From NCBI GenBank assembly GCA_030015575.1, contig JASDDO010000026.1, positions 196,565,739-196,629,738 on the forward strand: DNA of 64,000 nucleotides, read 5' to 3'. The position numbers and the translations under genes are program-made. The stretch's first letter is position 1, and each line of letters begins with the position of its first letter. Below the pieces are notes generated by a model. It did no database searches. It was not told the origin of the DNA and worked only from the letters and a program-made list of their open reading frames with translations. Positions 12,216-23,400 of the stretch are shown in pieces. The DNA comes from Agapanthus africanus (lineage: Eukaryota; Streptophyta; Magnoliopsida; Asparagales; Amaryllidaceae).

Positions 12216-12412
12216 TTGTTTGGCCTCCGTCAAGGCGTAGTGTACGGTAGCTAACTAGTGCTTATCTGCTAGCATATGATGCGATTGGATTAGGGTATTC
12301 GTACGGCGTTGTTTGGCCTCCGTCAAGGGTCGTGCGGGTGGGTTTAATTCAATCAGGAAATGACGGGTTGAACTTGACTAGCGGACTATGGGTTGTTTGG
12401 CCTCCGTCAAGG
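12216..12412 (+). repeat. Three spaced hairpins in the leader of B (loop CTCC)
   Basis: TTGTTTGGCCTCCGTCAAGG occurs at 12216, 12309 and 12393, all three identical. Each can fold as TTGGC-CTCC-GTCAA. Flanking arms also pair: CTGCG/CGTAG at the first copy and CTATG/CATAG at the third. Spacings of 93 and 84 nt match C, E and G. Confidence 0.85.
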
Positions 12413-12860
12413 TCATAGGACGCTAGGGGAAAAATATTATCGGGAATTTCAAATGTTGAAATTTGCAATGAGATTGCATACCTTCTATGAGATAGTTGGA
12501 TCCCGATACCCGCTGCGAGTAAGAGTTACTCCTGGGAGAGTTTTATACATTACAATTAGCCGATCAAGTAGGTGTCTAGAAAGGTGTCAACGGGGTTACG
12601 CCTCTGGGAAAACGAGGTTTACATTAATTAGGTTCGTGCGAAAGCACGAGGGACCTCCCTCAAAGTACCGACACTGGCCTGGCTGAAAGATTGGCGAACT
12701 TGTAGTATGAAATTAATCCCGGCTAGTCTTTCCTTTTAGGGTTTGAAGGAAGATTTGATAAAAAGCAGTGGGAGCCATCCTGATTAGATAAAATAATAAC
12801 CAATCTATTCTTGCAAGAGCGCACGCTGAGTGTTTTCTTCTCTCTCTCCTGGTAGCGACC

Positions 12861-13040
12861 ATATCACGCCTTAATCAAGATAATAATACGGATTATTGAC
12901 CGAACCCGCTTGTTATATTGAGCTGGGGAACGTTGGTCCCGCTCCAACTTATAATTGTTATAAGACAGAGCAGGAAATAAGGGGAATACCAGATTTCCCA
13001 TGCCGCCCATACGAAGAGAGTGCATGCTGATGCATCATCT
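12861..13040 (+). other. Short interval replacing gag in B
   Basis: In C the gag coding region begins at the equivalent place and runs nearly 900 bp to the protease. Here only about 180 bp without gag similarity separate the leader from the protease relic, so gag was deleted or replaced. Confidence 0.7.
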
Positions 13041-15600
13041 TCGGGTGTGTTCATTATGCAGAACTGTTTCTCAGTGTCCTTTACGTCCTGGGTATATGAT
13101 ACCGGATCAGGATCCCGCATATGTAATATGTTATATAGGGCTACAGGAAGGTAGAGAACTGAGAATGGGTGATAAGTTTCACGAGACAGAAAACGGGGCA
13201 AGTGTTGCAGCCAAGTCTGTTGGTCACTGTCACCCTGAATTACCAATACATTGATTCTGAACGAATGTTATTAGATACCGAACCTGATATACAAAATCAT
13301 ATCACTCTCTTTATTAGTAAAGAAATGATAAAATTTTGTATTGTTGGATAATGTTTTGAACATTTCCTATATCAAAAGTTGATCGGTTCAGGCACGTTAT
13401 CTAAAAGCGTTGATGTTCTAAATCAAACTACAGTTCTTAGTATACAGAACACACACAAGAGGAAGAGTTCAGAAATGAACGAATCCTTCTTGAGGTATTG
13501 TAGACTAGGTCATATCAATGCGACCCGACTAGCTGAAGTTACATAAAGATGCATATTTAAATCAGTTTGAATTTACATCTTATGAAACTTACCAGTCATG
13601 TCACAAAGATAAGATGACCATAGCTCCGTTTACTGAAAACAGAGAAAGAGTTAGTGAACTCTTGGGATGATACATGTTGATGTATGAAAGGTCCCCTGTC
13701 TACATATGCCAGGACTGGTTCTTTGTACTTCGTTACACTCTCTGATAATCTCTCAAGATTCAGACATATGTTCCTGTTGAAACACGAGTCCGAACCTTTT
13801 GAGATATTCACAGAATATGATTTAGAAGTAGAGAACCAATACGGGTATAAGTATTATGTCCTTTGATGAGATCGAGCAGGAGAATACTTGAGCACGGAAA
13901 TCCTGGACTATTCTAAAAGGAGAATGAGATTCTCTCTCAGCATTACTCCTCCGTATACACCATAGCACAATGGTATATCGGGGCGGAGCAATCACACCCT
14001 ATATGATAAGGTGTGCTCTATGATGAGTACAACTGAGTTACCTATTTCCTTTTGGGAGTTATGCACTTGAGAAGCTGCATACCTATTGAATTGGGTTTGA
14101 ATCAAATCAGTGCCTACCACTTCATATGTGATATGGAAAGGGAAGAGCCCATGTCTTAAGCTAGTTAGGATTTGGGGTTGTCCGGCCTATGTCTAAAAAG
14201 CGAAATACCGGACAAGCTCGAGGCAAGGTCTGTTATGTAGAACTGGAAATGTTCCAGCCATACAAACTGCAGCTGATGATTTGATAGAACCAAAGGATAC
14301 AGTAGATTCCAAAGAATCTCAGCCTCTCCGCCGATCTAGTAGGGTTCCTCATCCGCCAGAGAGATACTTCGGTTTCTCGATGACAGTGGGAGCGAGGATT
14401 GCATCATAAGATGATGACCCAACTAGTTTCGAGCTGGCCATCAGGAGTGGGACTCTGTAAGAATGGCTGGATGCTTAGCGATCTGAGATGGAATCCATGT
14501 ACACCAACAAAGTATGAACTTTGGTTGCTATATCTGAAGGGTTAAATCCCCATCAGGAGCAAGTATATCCTGAGAAGATTACTTGGTGTACTTGGAAAAG
14601 TTGAGACTTTCAAAGCTAGACTTGTTAAAGGTTTTCGTCATCGACCAGGCGTGGATAATGATGAAACATTTTCCAGTGCCTATGCTTAAGTCCATCCAGA
14701 TCCTACTTGCCACGGCTACATACCATGACTACGATATCTGGTGGTTGGGTGTCATGACATATTTTCTAAATGATGTTTTAGAAGAGGGCGTCTATAAGTA
14801 CACAGCCAGAGGGCTTCGTACACAGTGGGAGCAGCGGAAACGTGTACAAGATGCTTTATAAGATAAAGCAGGTATCGCGGAGTTGGAACATCTGTTTTGA
14901 TGTAGTAGTCAAAGAGTTTGACATCATCAAAATGGTAGATGAACCTTGTATAAACAAAAAGGTAGTAGGGAGTATGGTGCTGATCCTCGTAGAGTACGTG
15001 GATGACATACTCTTGATAAGAAAGGAGTTTCCTATGCTACGCTCGGCCAATCTCCGTTTATCACAATGATTCTCTATAGGATCAAAGTGATACCTCCTAA
15101 ATCCTGAGTTTGGATCTATGAGATAGATCTAATTGGATGTTAGGATTCTCACTAGTTGTAGCGAGATGGTATCAATCGATCCTGGGGAGAATCACTGGAA
15201 GGGTTCCAGGGTGATAATGACGACTGAATGTCAGTCGCAGGCATTGTCTTTACCCTCAGTAAAGGGACGGTATGTTGGAAAGGTTCCAAGCTAAATACCG
15301 TGGCATACTAGATGATAAAGGCTGGATACATCGCTACTTAAGATGCTACCATAGAGGCAGTCTGGGTGTATAATGGTTCATGAGATGAACTACGTTCCAA
15401 CCATTGTGAGACAATGGAGTTGTGGCTTGTGCCAAGGAACGCAGGTCCCATCAGTGATCCAGACATATTCTAAAGCAGTATCACCTGATCATGGAGATGG
15501 TTGATCTCTAAAGGATCGAGGTTAGGAGAGTAGACTCAGAGGACAACACAGCGGATCCACTCACAAAGGCCTGTTCCCAAAGAGAGATTTTTATGGGATG
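13041..15600 (+). pseudogene. Decayed copia pol of element B (protease, integrase, RT, RNase H relics)
   Basis: Matches to the C polyprotein follow in order with many frameshifts and stops. They are a protease site (ATACCGGATCAGGATC, about 13095-13110), the pre-integrase motif (YCRLGHIN, about 13500), integrase fragments (13650-14000) and RT with YVDDILLI (about 14992-15015). RNase H fragments end near 15590. The domain order is that of Ty1/copia (integrase before RT). No functional enzyme is possible. Short open frames here, such as 14842-15069, are pieces of this relic. Confidence 0.9.
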
Positions 15601-15645
15601 GTTGAGTATGAGATACTACAACCACTGCTATCAGATGGCCCTAGT

Positions 15646-16778
15646 GCAAGTGGGAGATTGTTAGTTATATGTATGCCCTAGAGGCCATTACTATACATAG
15701 GATGTATATTGTAGTGGATGCTTGGACATATATAGGGAGGACTTTCTTGCTCGACATGATAGTATGCTATCTGGTTGATCTTTACCTTAACGTGTATACT
15801 GTTTGTCTCTCTGTTACATGTTGGTAAAGCCCTTAGGATGTGTACTTGACTACCTGGACTATGATGCGGATCATACTAGTGGGGACATGGTAGTCCATAA
15901 GTACATCCTTCAAAGTCCCTAGTCGTGGGTATATCGAGACGGGGCATCGATATACCAGAGTTGACTAGCGTATACCTTCTCGACCCATATAGATGGGCGA
16001 TGGATGATCCCATATCCATTGGTGTTTGACATCAGAGATGATATACGGGTGCTCAGTGGAGACTGGGTACACTGGACGGACTCGCCGAGAACTCCCAGAT
16101 GGTATTATACCTTACGTCAGATGGCAGTTCTCAGGTGACACTGGTACAGAGTAGTCTGTTGACCCGAGATCGTCATAGAGTCTTGTGTGGTTCCCACTGT
16201 GCTTTGATTTCCACCTTACCACGTCCAAGAGGGCATGCAAAACGATGGTTTTTGGGTACAGTCCCGAGTCACATGGAGGCAATGAGCGATAGGAGGGGAT
16301 TCTTCTCTCCCGGTATAGGGAGTTGATGTTGCGCTGTGTCCGATTGGCTATAACCGGAAATCCCTGGCCAGGGTTGCTGAGATTTACTGGTAAGTGTTAC
16401 CAGTAGTTTCTCGAACTGTTATAGACCTCATATCGACACGACTTATCGAGCTATTGGGGTCTGACGTTTACCACCCCTAGGCGAGATATGCGACATATCA
16501 GACGATCAGACCGGACTGTACGGTAGTGTTACTGGTTGGATTCACTGGAGTGTGAGCGGGCTTGCTCGTCGATCTTCTGATCGCTCAATACCCGGGTGGC
16601 CGTTACGTTTAGCAGACCGCTTGCGGCTTGTGGGTGTTTGATATGATCATCACCTGCTGCCGGCGTATTGACGAGTCTTTAGAGTCCTACACAGAGGTTT
16701 CCTGGCTCAAGCAAAACGAAATAGGAGCGCATATGAGATATGTGCGGGACCGAGAATGATACAAGTATGTGATACTGT
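15646..16778 (+). repeat. Polypurine tract and first part of the 3' LTR of B
   Basis: The purine tract AAGTGGGAGAT ends at the LTR, which starts TGTTAGTTATATG at 15659. The LTR runs 1120 bp to 16778, where it is cut by element C; ACTGT at 16774-16778 is the left target duplication. Position 16230 marks the site homologous to the A insertion. Confidence 0.93.
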
Positions 16779-18492
16779 CGTCAGTTATCAGTTCCCAGGT
16801 GACATGAGTACAGCTTAGTCCGCTGACTTGACACTGTCACTTCGCCTCGGGTGTGTTCCCACTGTACTTTGATTACTACCCTACCACGGCTCAAAGGAGT
16901 CGTGCAAACAGGTGGTGGTTGGGTGCAGTCCCGAAGCACTTGGAGGCAGTGACGGTTAGACAGGATTCGTCTCTCCCGGTATTGGGGGTTGACATCGCGC
17001 TGTGTCTAGGAGAGCCATTACACGAGTAGTCCCTGGCCAGGGCAAACGAGATATACTGGTAGGTTTCCAGTGTTATCTCAGGGTGTATTGGGCTTCACTC
17101 CGGCACGACTTGTACCGCTATTGGGGGACTGACGTTTACCGCCCCCTAGGCCCGCCATGCGATGTATCAGACGAACAGACCGGACTGTACGGAGAATGTC
17201 ACACTCAGGCTCAGTAGGAGTTCAGATGGGTTTCGCCTCGTCGGTCTTCCTGTCGGCATTACCTGGGGACCGTTACGCACAGCTAGTGCCGCTTGCGGTC
17301 TGTGGTTAAACCCACTGCCAGCGTAGTGTCGAGTCTTTAGAGTCCCACACAGAAAGCTTTTCGCCTTTAGGCAAAAGAGTAGAGGTCGCATGGTATTGCG
17401 ACAGGTCGCATGGTTTTGCGACAGGGTTCGGTCACATCCGTGCACTTGTGCACGTACAGTGTCCGGACAGTTTACACTAGCGGGCTTTGGTTTAAGCCAG
17501 ATCCTAGTGTACCTTATGGGATTGGATTTATCCAGTTTGCATTCGTGTTCCTCGGAACGCGGATGCGGGTGTGTATGCACAGTTGACAGGGAGGCAGAGG
17601 CAGTGGATTCTCATTAGGGTTGTTGACAGTTGACCGTTGACTTTTGACTTTTTGCTCAACCCTAATGAGAATATGATATGTGATTAACTATTATATTAAT
17701 TAAGTATTATGGTGATATGGTTGTTGACTTGTTGACTTTTGTTGACTTGTTGACTTTGGTGACTTGTTGACTTTTGTTGACTTGTTGACCGGTTGACTAG
17801 GCTTGACTAGTTGACCATCATGATAACCATGGTTATCATTTCATGCCAAAGACTTTTTTTCTTGCTTGCTTTTTGAGTAAAATGAGTGCATGATATGATA
17901 ACCTTATGGTTGCTTCTAACCATCACCAAAAGACTTTTTTGATATGATGAGTTATGATCACTTTGGATTATGAGAGGGTGAGAGAGAAAAGAGAGCCTCA
18001 TTCTTTCTTGCTCATTCTCTCTCTTGTTCTTGAGCTCTCCCCTTGCTCTCACCCTCAACCTCTTGCTCCCTCTCTTGATCTATGGTTCTCTTGTCTCATG
18101 AGTTGAGAATCAAGAACCATAGATACAATCCCATTCTATTTTCCTCTCTACTCATTCTAGTTCACTAGGTTTAGCAAACCAAGTGAACTAGTTTCTTCAA
18201 AGACCGAAGAAGGAGCTAAAGGTTGGAGCTTTCAAGTGGATCTATCTTCGGCGTACGGAGACGACGGGAAGGAGCCATCGGACCACCACCGGAGCTTGAA
18301 GAGAAGGAGTTCAAGTTTAGGTATAACCATCTCTATCCGAGTAGCTAAATATCTTTAGCTTAGTATGCTAGTTTTAGTTTAGGTAACGATCCCGACCATA
18401 GTTTAGTCCATGTTGCCTCTTGCGATAAAAATTCGTTTTTTATACCGTTTCCGCCTCCCCGTAAGAACCGGGGGTCGCAATATGGACTTACA
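16779..18492 (+). repeat. Truncated 5' LTR of element C
   Basis: Collinear with 24930-26643. It starts directly after the ACTGT duplication with CGTCAGTTATC, which is internal to the full LTR; the first 473 bp including the TG end are missing. It ends GGACTTACA at 18492. Confidence 0.93.
17629..17816 (+). promoter_or_regulatory. Cluster of W-box motifs in the 5' LTR of C
   Basis: About thirteen TTGACC or TTGACT motifs lie within some 190 bp, many in GTTGACTTGTTGAC-like tandem arrangement. TTGACY is the known core of the W box bound by plant WRKY transcription factors. Binding here is inference; simple-repeat origin is the alternative. Confidence 0.55.
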
Positions 18493-18700
18493 GTGGTATC
18501 AGAGCCTAACTAAACTTAAACTAGCTTGGTAGTGAAGTGTAACGAAGTTCGGAACCGGAAAAATCCAAAAATCAAACTTTACAAAATCTGAGTTTCTGTT
18601 GAAATTTTTCCTGGTCAAAATGAAAAACTTTATACTCCTAAATTCGGCTCAGGGTTTTGTGTGAACACCCATGAAAAACGATTCACCAATTCGTCTAAAC

Positions 18701-18750
18701 CGCCGCGCTTCCGCCGCGTGACCCTTCTTGGTCGCCGCGGAAGCGCCGCG
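18701..18750 (+). repeat. GC-rich double palindrome in the leader of C
   Basis: CGCCGCGCTTCCGCCGCG (18701-18718) and CGCCGCGGAAGCGCCGCG (18733-18750), separated by 14 nt. It starts 207 nt after the primer site. Confidence 0.85.
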
Positions 18751-19192
18751 ATTTGTTGTCTTTAGTGCGTCGTTTTTCGTGCAGTGTGTGTCTGTGTTGG
18801 TTTTGGGATTTTTGAGATATATTATATGTGCCCAGATTTTACAGAAAAGAAATTTCCTTTTGGGGTCCTATAATTCCGTATTTTTTCCGAACTTCACTGC
18901 ACTTTGACTATGATGGTTATATCTGTGATGCTTGCATGTATTGAACGTCGGCTAATCGCTATAAGTCGATTAGTCGGGGTTATACATGATCTGTAATGTG
19001 CTGGAATGTGTATATGAATGTGTTGGACTGTCGCGGGTGAATAGCCGGGGTGGATGTGAGATGAGCTTTTGTTTTTCTTTCATTCATTGTAAATGTAAAT
19101 TGATGTAATAATATTATTTGTTTGGCCGCACAACCGGGTCGGGGTTGTAGCCGTCATTGTATAATTCTTTTTACTGTTTTTGCTCCTAGGAT

Positions 19193-19259
19193 AGACCCAT
19201 GGAGGGGTGCACAAACTACCGAGTACTTGGCGGGTAGTTTGCCGCACCCGTAGGGGTCT
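19193..19259 (+). other. Long leader hairpin of C
   Basis: Nested arms AGACCC/GGGTCT, GGGTGC/GCACCC and AAACTACC/GGTAGTTT pair perfectly around a loop of about 12 nt. Confidence 0.85.
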
Positions 19260-19439
19260 TGGGTGGGGTATTTGGCTATTCACCGCGACCGTGTTATCCG
19301 CTTTTCGTTTCAGGCTCGAAAGGATTGCGGATTGCTAGTATATCCAATGCATTCATCTGTGATCTGTAATGTCTATCATTGCTTACTATTTAGGCGTTGC
19401 TTATGTTTTACAGACGCGCTAGCCCAGCCCCCGCTCTGT

Positions 19440-19460
19440 CGTTAGTTAAGTAACCTAACG
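19440..19460 (+). other. Short leader hairpin of C
   Basis: CGTTAGTTA and TAACCTAACG form a stem with one bulge and a 2-nt loop (AG). The same hairpin is present in B (11640-11660, loop CC), E (32996-33016, loop GC) and G (about 48980-49001, loop AG). Confidence 0.75.
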
Positions 19461-19786
19461 GGTAATGACGGGGCCCAGTGGCGAATGCGAATGGCATAAG
19501 CGTACGTCATATTTTGGTTGTTTTCTGCAATGGTAGGATTAAATGATGGGACGCATTAAAAGAACTAATGCAAGATAATAAACCAAGTTAAAGTCGTTGG
19601 AACACTTTCGAAAAACCACTCGGTTCTTTTCAAAACAAACTTTTAAAATACGGAGTTTGAGCCACTCCATTTTAAAGCTATCTCGTTCCATCGACCAAAT
19701 CAAGTTCACTACGTTCACGGTTTTGCCAAAACCATCCGTAGCCCTCCATCATTTCAGTTAAATATTCGGTAGTATTCAAGCTATGT

Positions 19787-19986
19787 ATTTTGACCTCACG
19801 CCAAGGCATAGTGATTGGTAGCTGCCGGATATTTATCTGTTGCATAGATAGAATGCGTTGGTTTGAGACAGTCGTACTGCCATTTTGGCCTACGTCAAGG
19901 GTATGTACGGGTGGATTCAAATTAACCTGGATAATGATGGGACGAACTTGACATGTGACTTATCACATTTTGACCTCACGCCAAGG
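19787..19986 (+). repeat. Three spaced hairpins in the leader of C
   Basis: ATTTTGACCTCACGCCAAGG occurs at 19787 and 19967, and a variant ATTTTGGCCTACGTCAAGG at 19882. Outer arms pair: CTATG/CATAG at the first, CGTAC/GTACG at the second, CTTAT/ATAAG at the third. Spacings are 95 and 85 nt. Confidence 0.8.
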
Positions 19987-20491
19987 TCATAAGAGCATGG
20001 GGCAAAAATCCACATCGGGAGTTTCATAAGTACTGAAACTTGCTAGATTTGCATACCATTTGGAGTGTGGTGATTCTGGTAGGATTCCTTCAGTTTCGTC
20101 ACGCGATGATATTTGGATCCCGATCCTACTGTGAGTATATGCTACTCCTCGGGAAATTTCTCACTTAACGATCAATGCTATAAACCTAGTAGGTGCCTAG
20201 AAAGGTGTTAGCGGGGCTACGCCCCCAGGGAAAAGAGGTTCTCTAATTAAGGAACTTCGCGAAAGCGTTGGAAAACCTCCCTCGAAGTACCGACACCGGC
20301 CTGACTGAACGGTTAAGCAAGTATTGTACGGTGGGATTGATCCTGACTAATTCTTCCTTTATGGTTTGAGGAGGGATTCGAGAAACAGTGGGAGCCATCC
20401 TGTTTAGACAAACTAAAAACCACTCTAAACTTGCAAGAGCATCATGCTGAGTGTTTCTTCTTCTCTCTCCTAATTGCAGCGACCAATCAAC

Positions 20492-23400
20492 ATGACTGGA
20501 CTTAAGTTACTCCTAGATAAAAACAAACTGACAGGGCCAAACTACAAAGATTGGCTCAGGAATGTCACGATAGCAATCACTTATGACAAGCTGGGGTATC
20601 TTCTTACCACCAAAGCTCCCCCTGTCCCTGGTCCAACTTCCAGCGTCGCGGATAAGGAAATCCGTAAGACTTGGGAGATTGATAGCGCGAAGGCCAAATG
20701 CCTCCTGCTTGCCTCGATGGACAACGAACATCAGAGGAGGCATGAGAATATGGACATGGAGTCCATATTGCTCCATACAAAAGAACTGTATGGAGAGCAA
20801 TCACGTATCGCAAGATACGAAGCGTCGAAAAAGTTGTTTTCGACAAGAATGGCCGTCGGATCATCAGTAGCCGAGCATGTGCTAAAGATGATCGGCTTCA
20901 TTGAGGAGCTCGCTGACCTAGGGATCACATTGGAGAGTGAGCTATATACGGATATAGTTCTCCAGTCCCTTCCTTCCACTTACGCCCAGTTTATACTGAA
21001 CTTCAACCTACAAGAAAAAGAGGTTGAACTATCAGAGCTCCTCAACATGCTGAGGAGCGCAGAGGGCACCCTACAGAAAGGTAGGGAAACATCCACTTTG
21101 TTTGTAGGAGGATCATCTTCTTCTAGGTCCAAGGCGAAAGCCAAGGGAAAGAAGAAGAAGGCCCCCGCCAAACCAAGGGGCGGTGTTGGTAAAGTGGATA
21201 CGAAGGGAAAAGGCAAAGCAACAAAGATAGCGGGGAAGCTTGTGGATAAGGAAGAATGCTTCTATTGTCATAAGAAAGGACACTGGAAGAATGATTGCAG
21301 GGCCTGGAAGGCCAGAACACAGGAATTGAAGCAGGTTGCAGCTTCAGCTTCAGGTGTGTATGTTATTGAAAACTGTCTTTCAATAAACTCTACTTCCTGG
21401 GTATTGGATACCGGATCAGGATCTCATATCTGTAATTCTTTGCAGGCGTTGAGAAACCGTAGTGTTTTGAAAGCAGGTGACATGACCCTCAGAGTTGCAA
21501 ACGGAGCTAGCATGGATGCTAAAGCCGTGGGGGACTATCACCTGGGAATGTCAGATGGACATGTTTTGGTTTTGCGTAATTGCTTTTTTGTACCCAACGC
21601 AACTTGTAATATCATTTCTGTATCTTTAGTTTCTAAAGAAGGTTATGAATTTGCGTTTGTAAGTAATGTTGTAAACATTCACCTTAATCAAGTTTTGATT
21701 GGGTCAGGTACATTGAGTAATGGTATATACGTGTTAAACCAACCACAGATTTTCAACGTCCAGAATACACACAAAAGAAAGTCTCCAGAAATAAATCAGA
21801 CTTTCTTATGGCATTGTAGATTGGGTCACATCAATGAGAGAAGGTTGACTAAGTTACATACAGAAGGATATTTGAATGCGTTCGAATATCAATCGTATGC
21901 CACTTGTCAATCTTGTCTCAAAGGAAAGATGACAAAGACTCCATTTACTGGACAAGGAGTAAGAGCGAGCGAGCTCTTGGGACTCGTACATAGTGACGTG
22001 TGCGGTCCAATGTCTATACATGCCCGAAGCGGACATTCTTACTTCATTACTTTTACGGATGACTTCTCAAGGTACGGTTATGTCTTCTTAATGAAACATA
22101 AGTCCGAGGCCTTTGGAAAATTCCAGGAGTATAAGAATGAAGTAGAGAAACAGACCGGCAAAAGTATTAAGATTCTAAGATCGGATCGAGGTGGAGAATA
22201 CTTAAGTGCCGAATTCCTGGACTATTTAAAAGAGAACGGAATTCTCTCTCAGCTTACTCCTCCATACACCCCGCAACATAACGGTGTATCGGAGAGACGG
22301 AACCGCACCCTATTGGATATGGTGCGGTCCATGATGAGTAACGCTGAGTTGCCGCGATCATTCTGGGGATATGCGCTAGAATCAGCAGCATACCTTTTGA
22401 ACCGAGTTCCGACTAAGACTGTGCCTACCACCCCATATGAAATGTGGAGTGGGAAGAAACCCTATCTTCAATATCTGAAGATCTGGGGATGTCCAGCTTT
22501 TGTCAAAAAGCAGCATGCGGACAAACTTGAGGCACTCTCAGTACTGTGCAAGTTTGTGGGATACCCAAAGAACACCAGGGGGTATCTTTTCTACTACGCA
22601 GAGGAACAAAAAGTCCTTGTTTCTCGTAATGCCCACTTTCTAGAACACCAGTTCTTGGAAAAGGAAATTAGTGGGAGCGCAGTAGAACTAGAAGAAATTC
22701 CAGAACCACAGACTATTACTGAAAGGTTAGTGGAACCAGAGGGTTCAACAGAACAGGACATTCCTACGCCGCTCCGCAGGAGTAGTAGGCAGTCTCATCC
22801 GCCCGAGAGATACTGCGGTTTTCTCATAGACGGGGATAGAGAGGATTGCATCATAGATTATGATGAGCCTACTAGCTTCCAGCAGGCCGTTCAGAGCGTT
22901 GACTCAGTGAAATGGCTGGATGCAATGCGGACCGAAATGGAGTCCATGTACACCAACAAGGTATGGACGTTGGACATTGCTCCAGACGGGGTAAAACCCG
23001 TAGGATGCAAGTGGATCTTCAAAAGGAAGATTGGTGTAGATGGACAGGTTGAGACCTATAAAGCTAGGCTGGTAGCAAAGGGTTTTCGTCAAAGACCTGG
23101 CTTGGACTACGACGAAACCTTTTCTCCAGTAGCCATGCTGAAATCCATTCGGATCCTTCTTGCCATTGCTGCCTTCCACGATTATGAGATCTGGCAAATG
23201 GACGTAAAGACAGCTTTTCTAAATGGAAATTTAGAGGAGTGTGTCTATATGGACCAGCCAGAGGGTTTCATTCAGAGTGGGAGCAGCGGAAAGGTGTGCA
23301 AGTTGCTTAAGTCCATCTATGGACTAAAGCAGGCATCGCGGAGTTGGAACATCTGCTTTGATGAGACGGTCAAAGAATTTGGCTTTATCAAAAATCCAGA

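Larger units (their letters stand above)
9717..12860 (+). other. Long structured 5' leader of element B
   Basis: About 3.1 kb without coding frames, homologous in blocks to the leaders of C, E and G. Blocks in order: GC-rich double palindrome (9905-9951); long hairpin (11285-11409); short hairpin (11640-11660); a roughly 146-bp tandem duplication whose core includes CGAGATCCCTTCACC (near 11832 and 11978); three spaced hairpins (12216, 12309, 12393). It ends in a CT-rich run before GGTAGCGACC. These parts persist although the coding region has decayed. Confidence 0.8.
8065..16778 (+). mobile_element. Element B: non-autonomous Ty1/copia retrotransposon (main part; continues at 26649-27742)
   Basis: B has a 5' LTR (split by A), an initiator tRNA-Met primer site, a leader of about 3.1 kb, a relic pol with gag deleted, a purine tract and a 3' LTR. 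The 3' LTR is split by element C, with ACTGT duplicated on either side (16774-16778 and 26644-26648). The right end at 27742 is followed by GAGCT and then the LTR of element D. B is therefore inserted in the 5' LTR of D and carries A and C. Its LTR copies differ little, whereas pol is heavily decayed. That fits an element mobilised by enzymes from a relative. Confidence 0.9.
18494..20491 (+). other. Primer-binding site (18494-18505) and structured leader of element C
   Basis: TGGTATCAGAGC starts two bases after the LTR end. The 2-kb leader holds the GC-rich double palindrome (18701-18750), the long hairpin (19193-19259), the short hairpin (19440-19460) and three spaced hairpins (19787, 19882, 19967). 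It closes with a CT-rich tract and TTGCAG just before gag, a plausible 3' splice site. No protein-coding frame is credible. Confidence 0.85.

Noticed and set aside
12216..12412. CRISPR-like array of repeats and spacers
   Set aside because: Only three repeats, in a plant retrotransposon leader; the intervals are conserved between elements and not unique spacers.
17002..17617. Overlapping small frames in the 5' LTR of C, repeated identically at 25153-25768
   Set aside because: The repetition only reflects the two LTR copies. The frames match no family and overlap on both strands.
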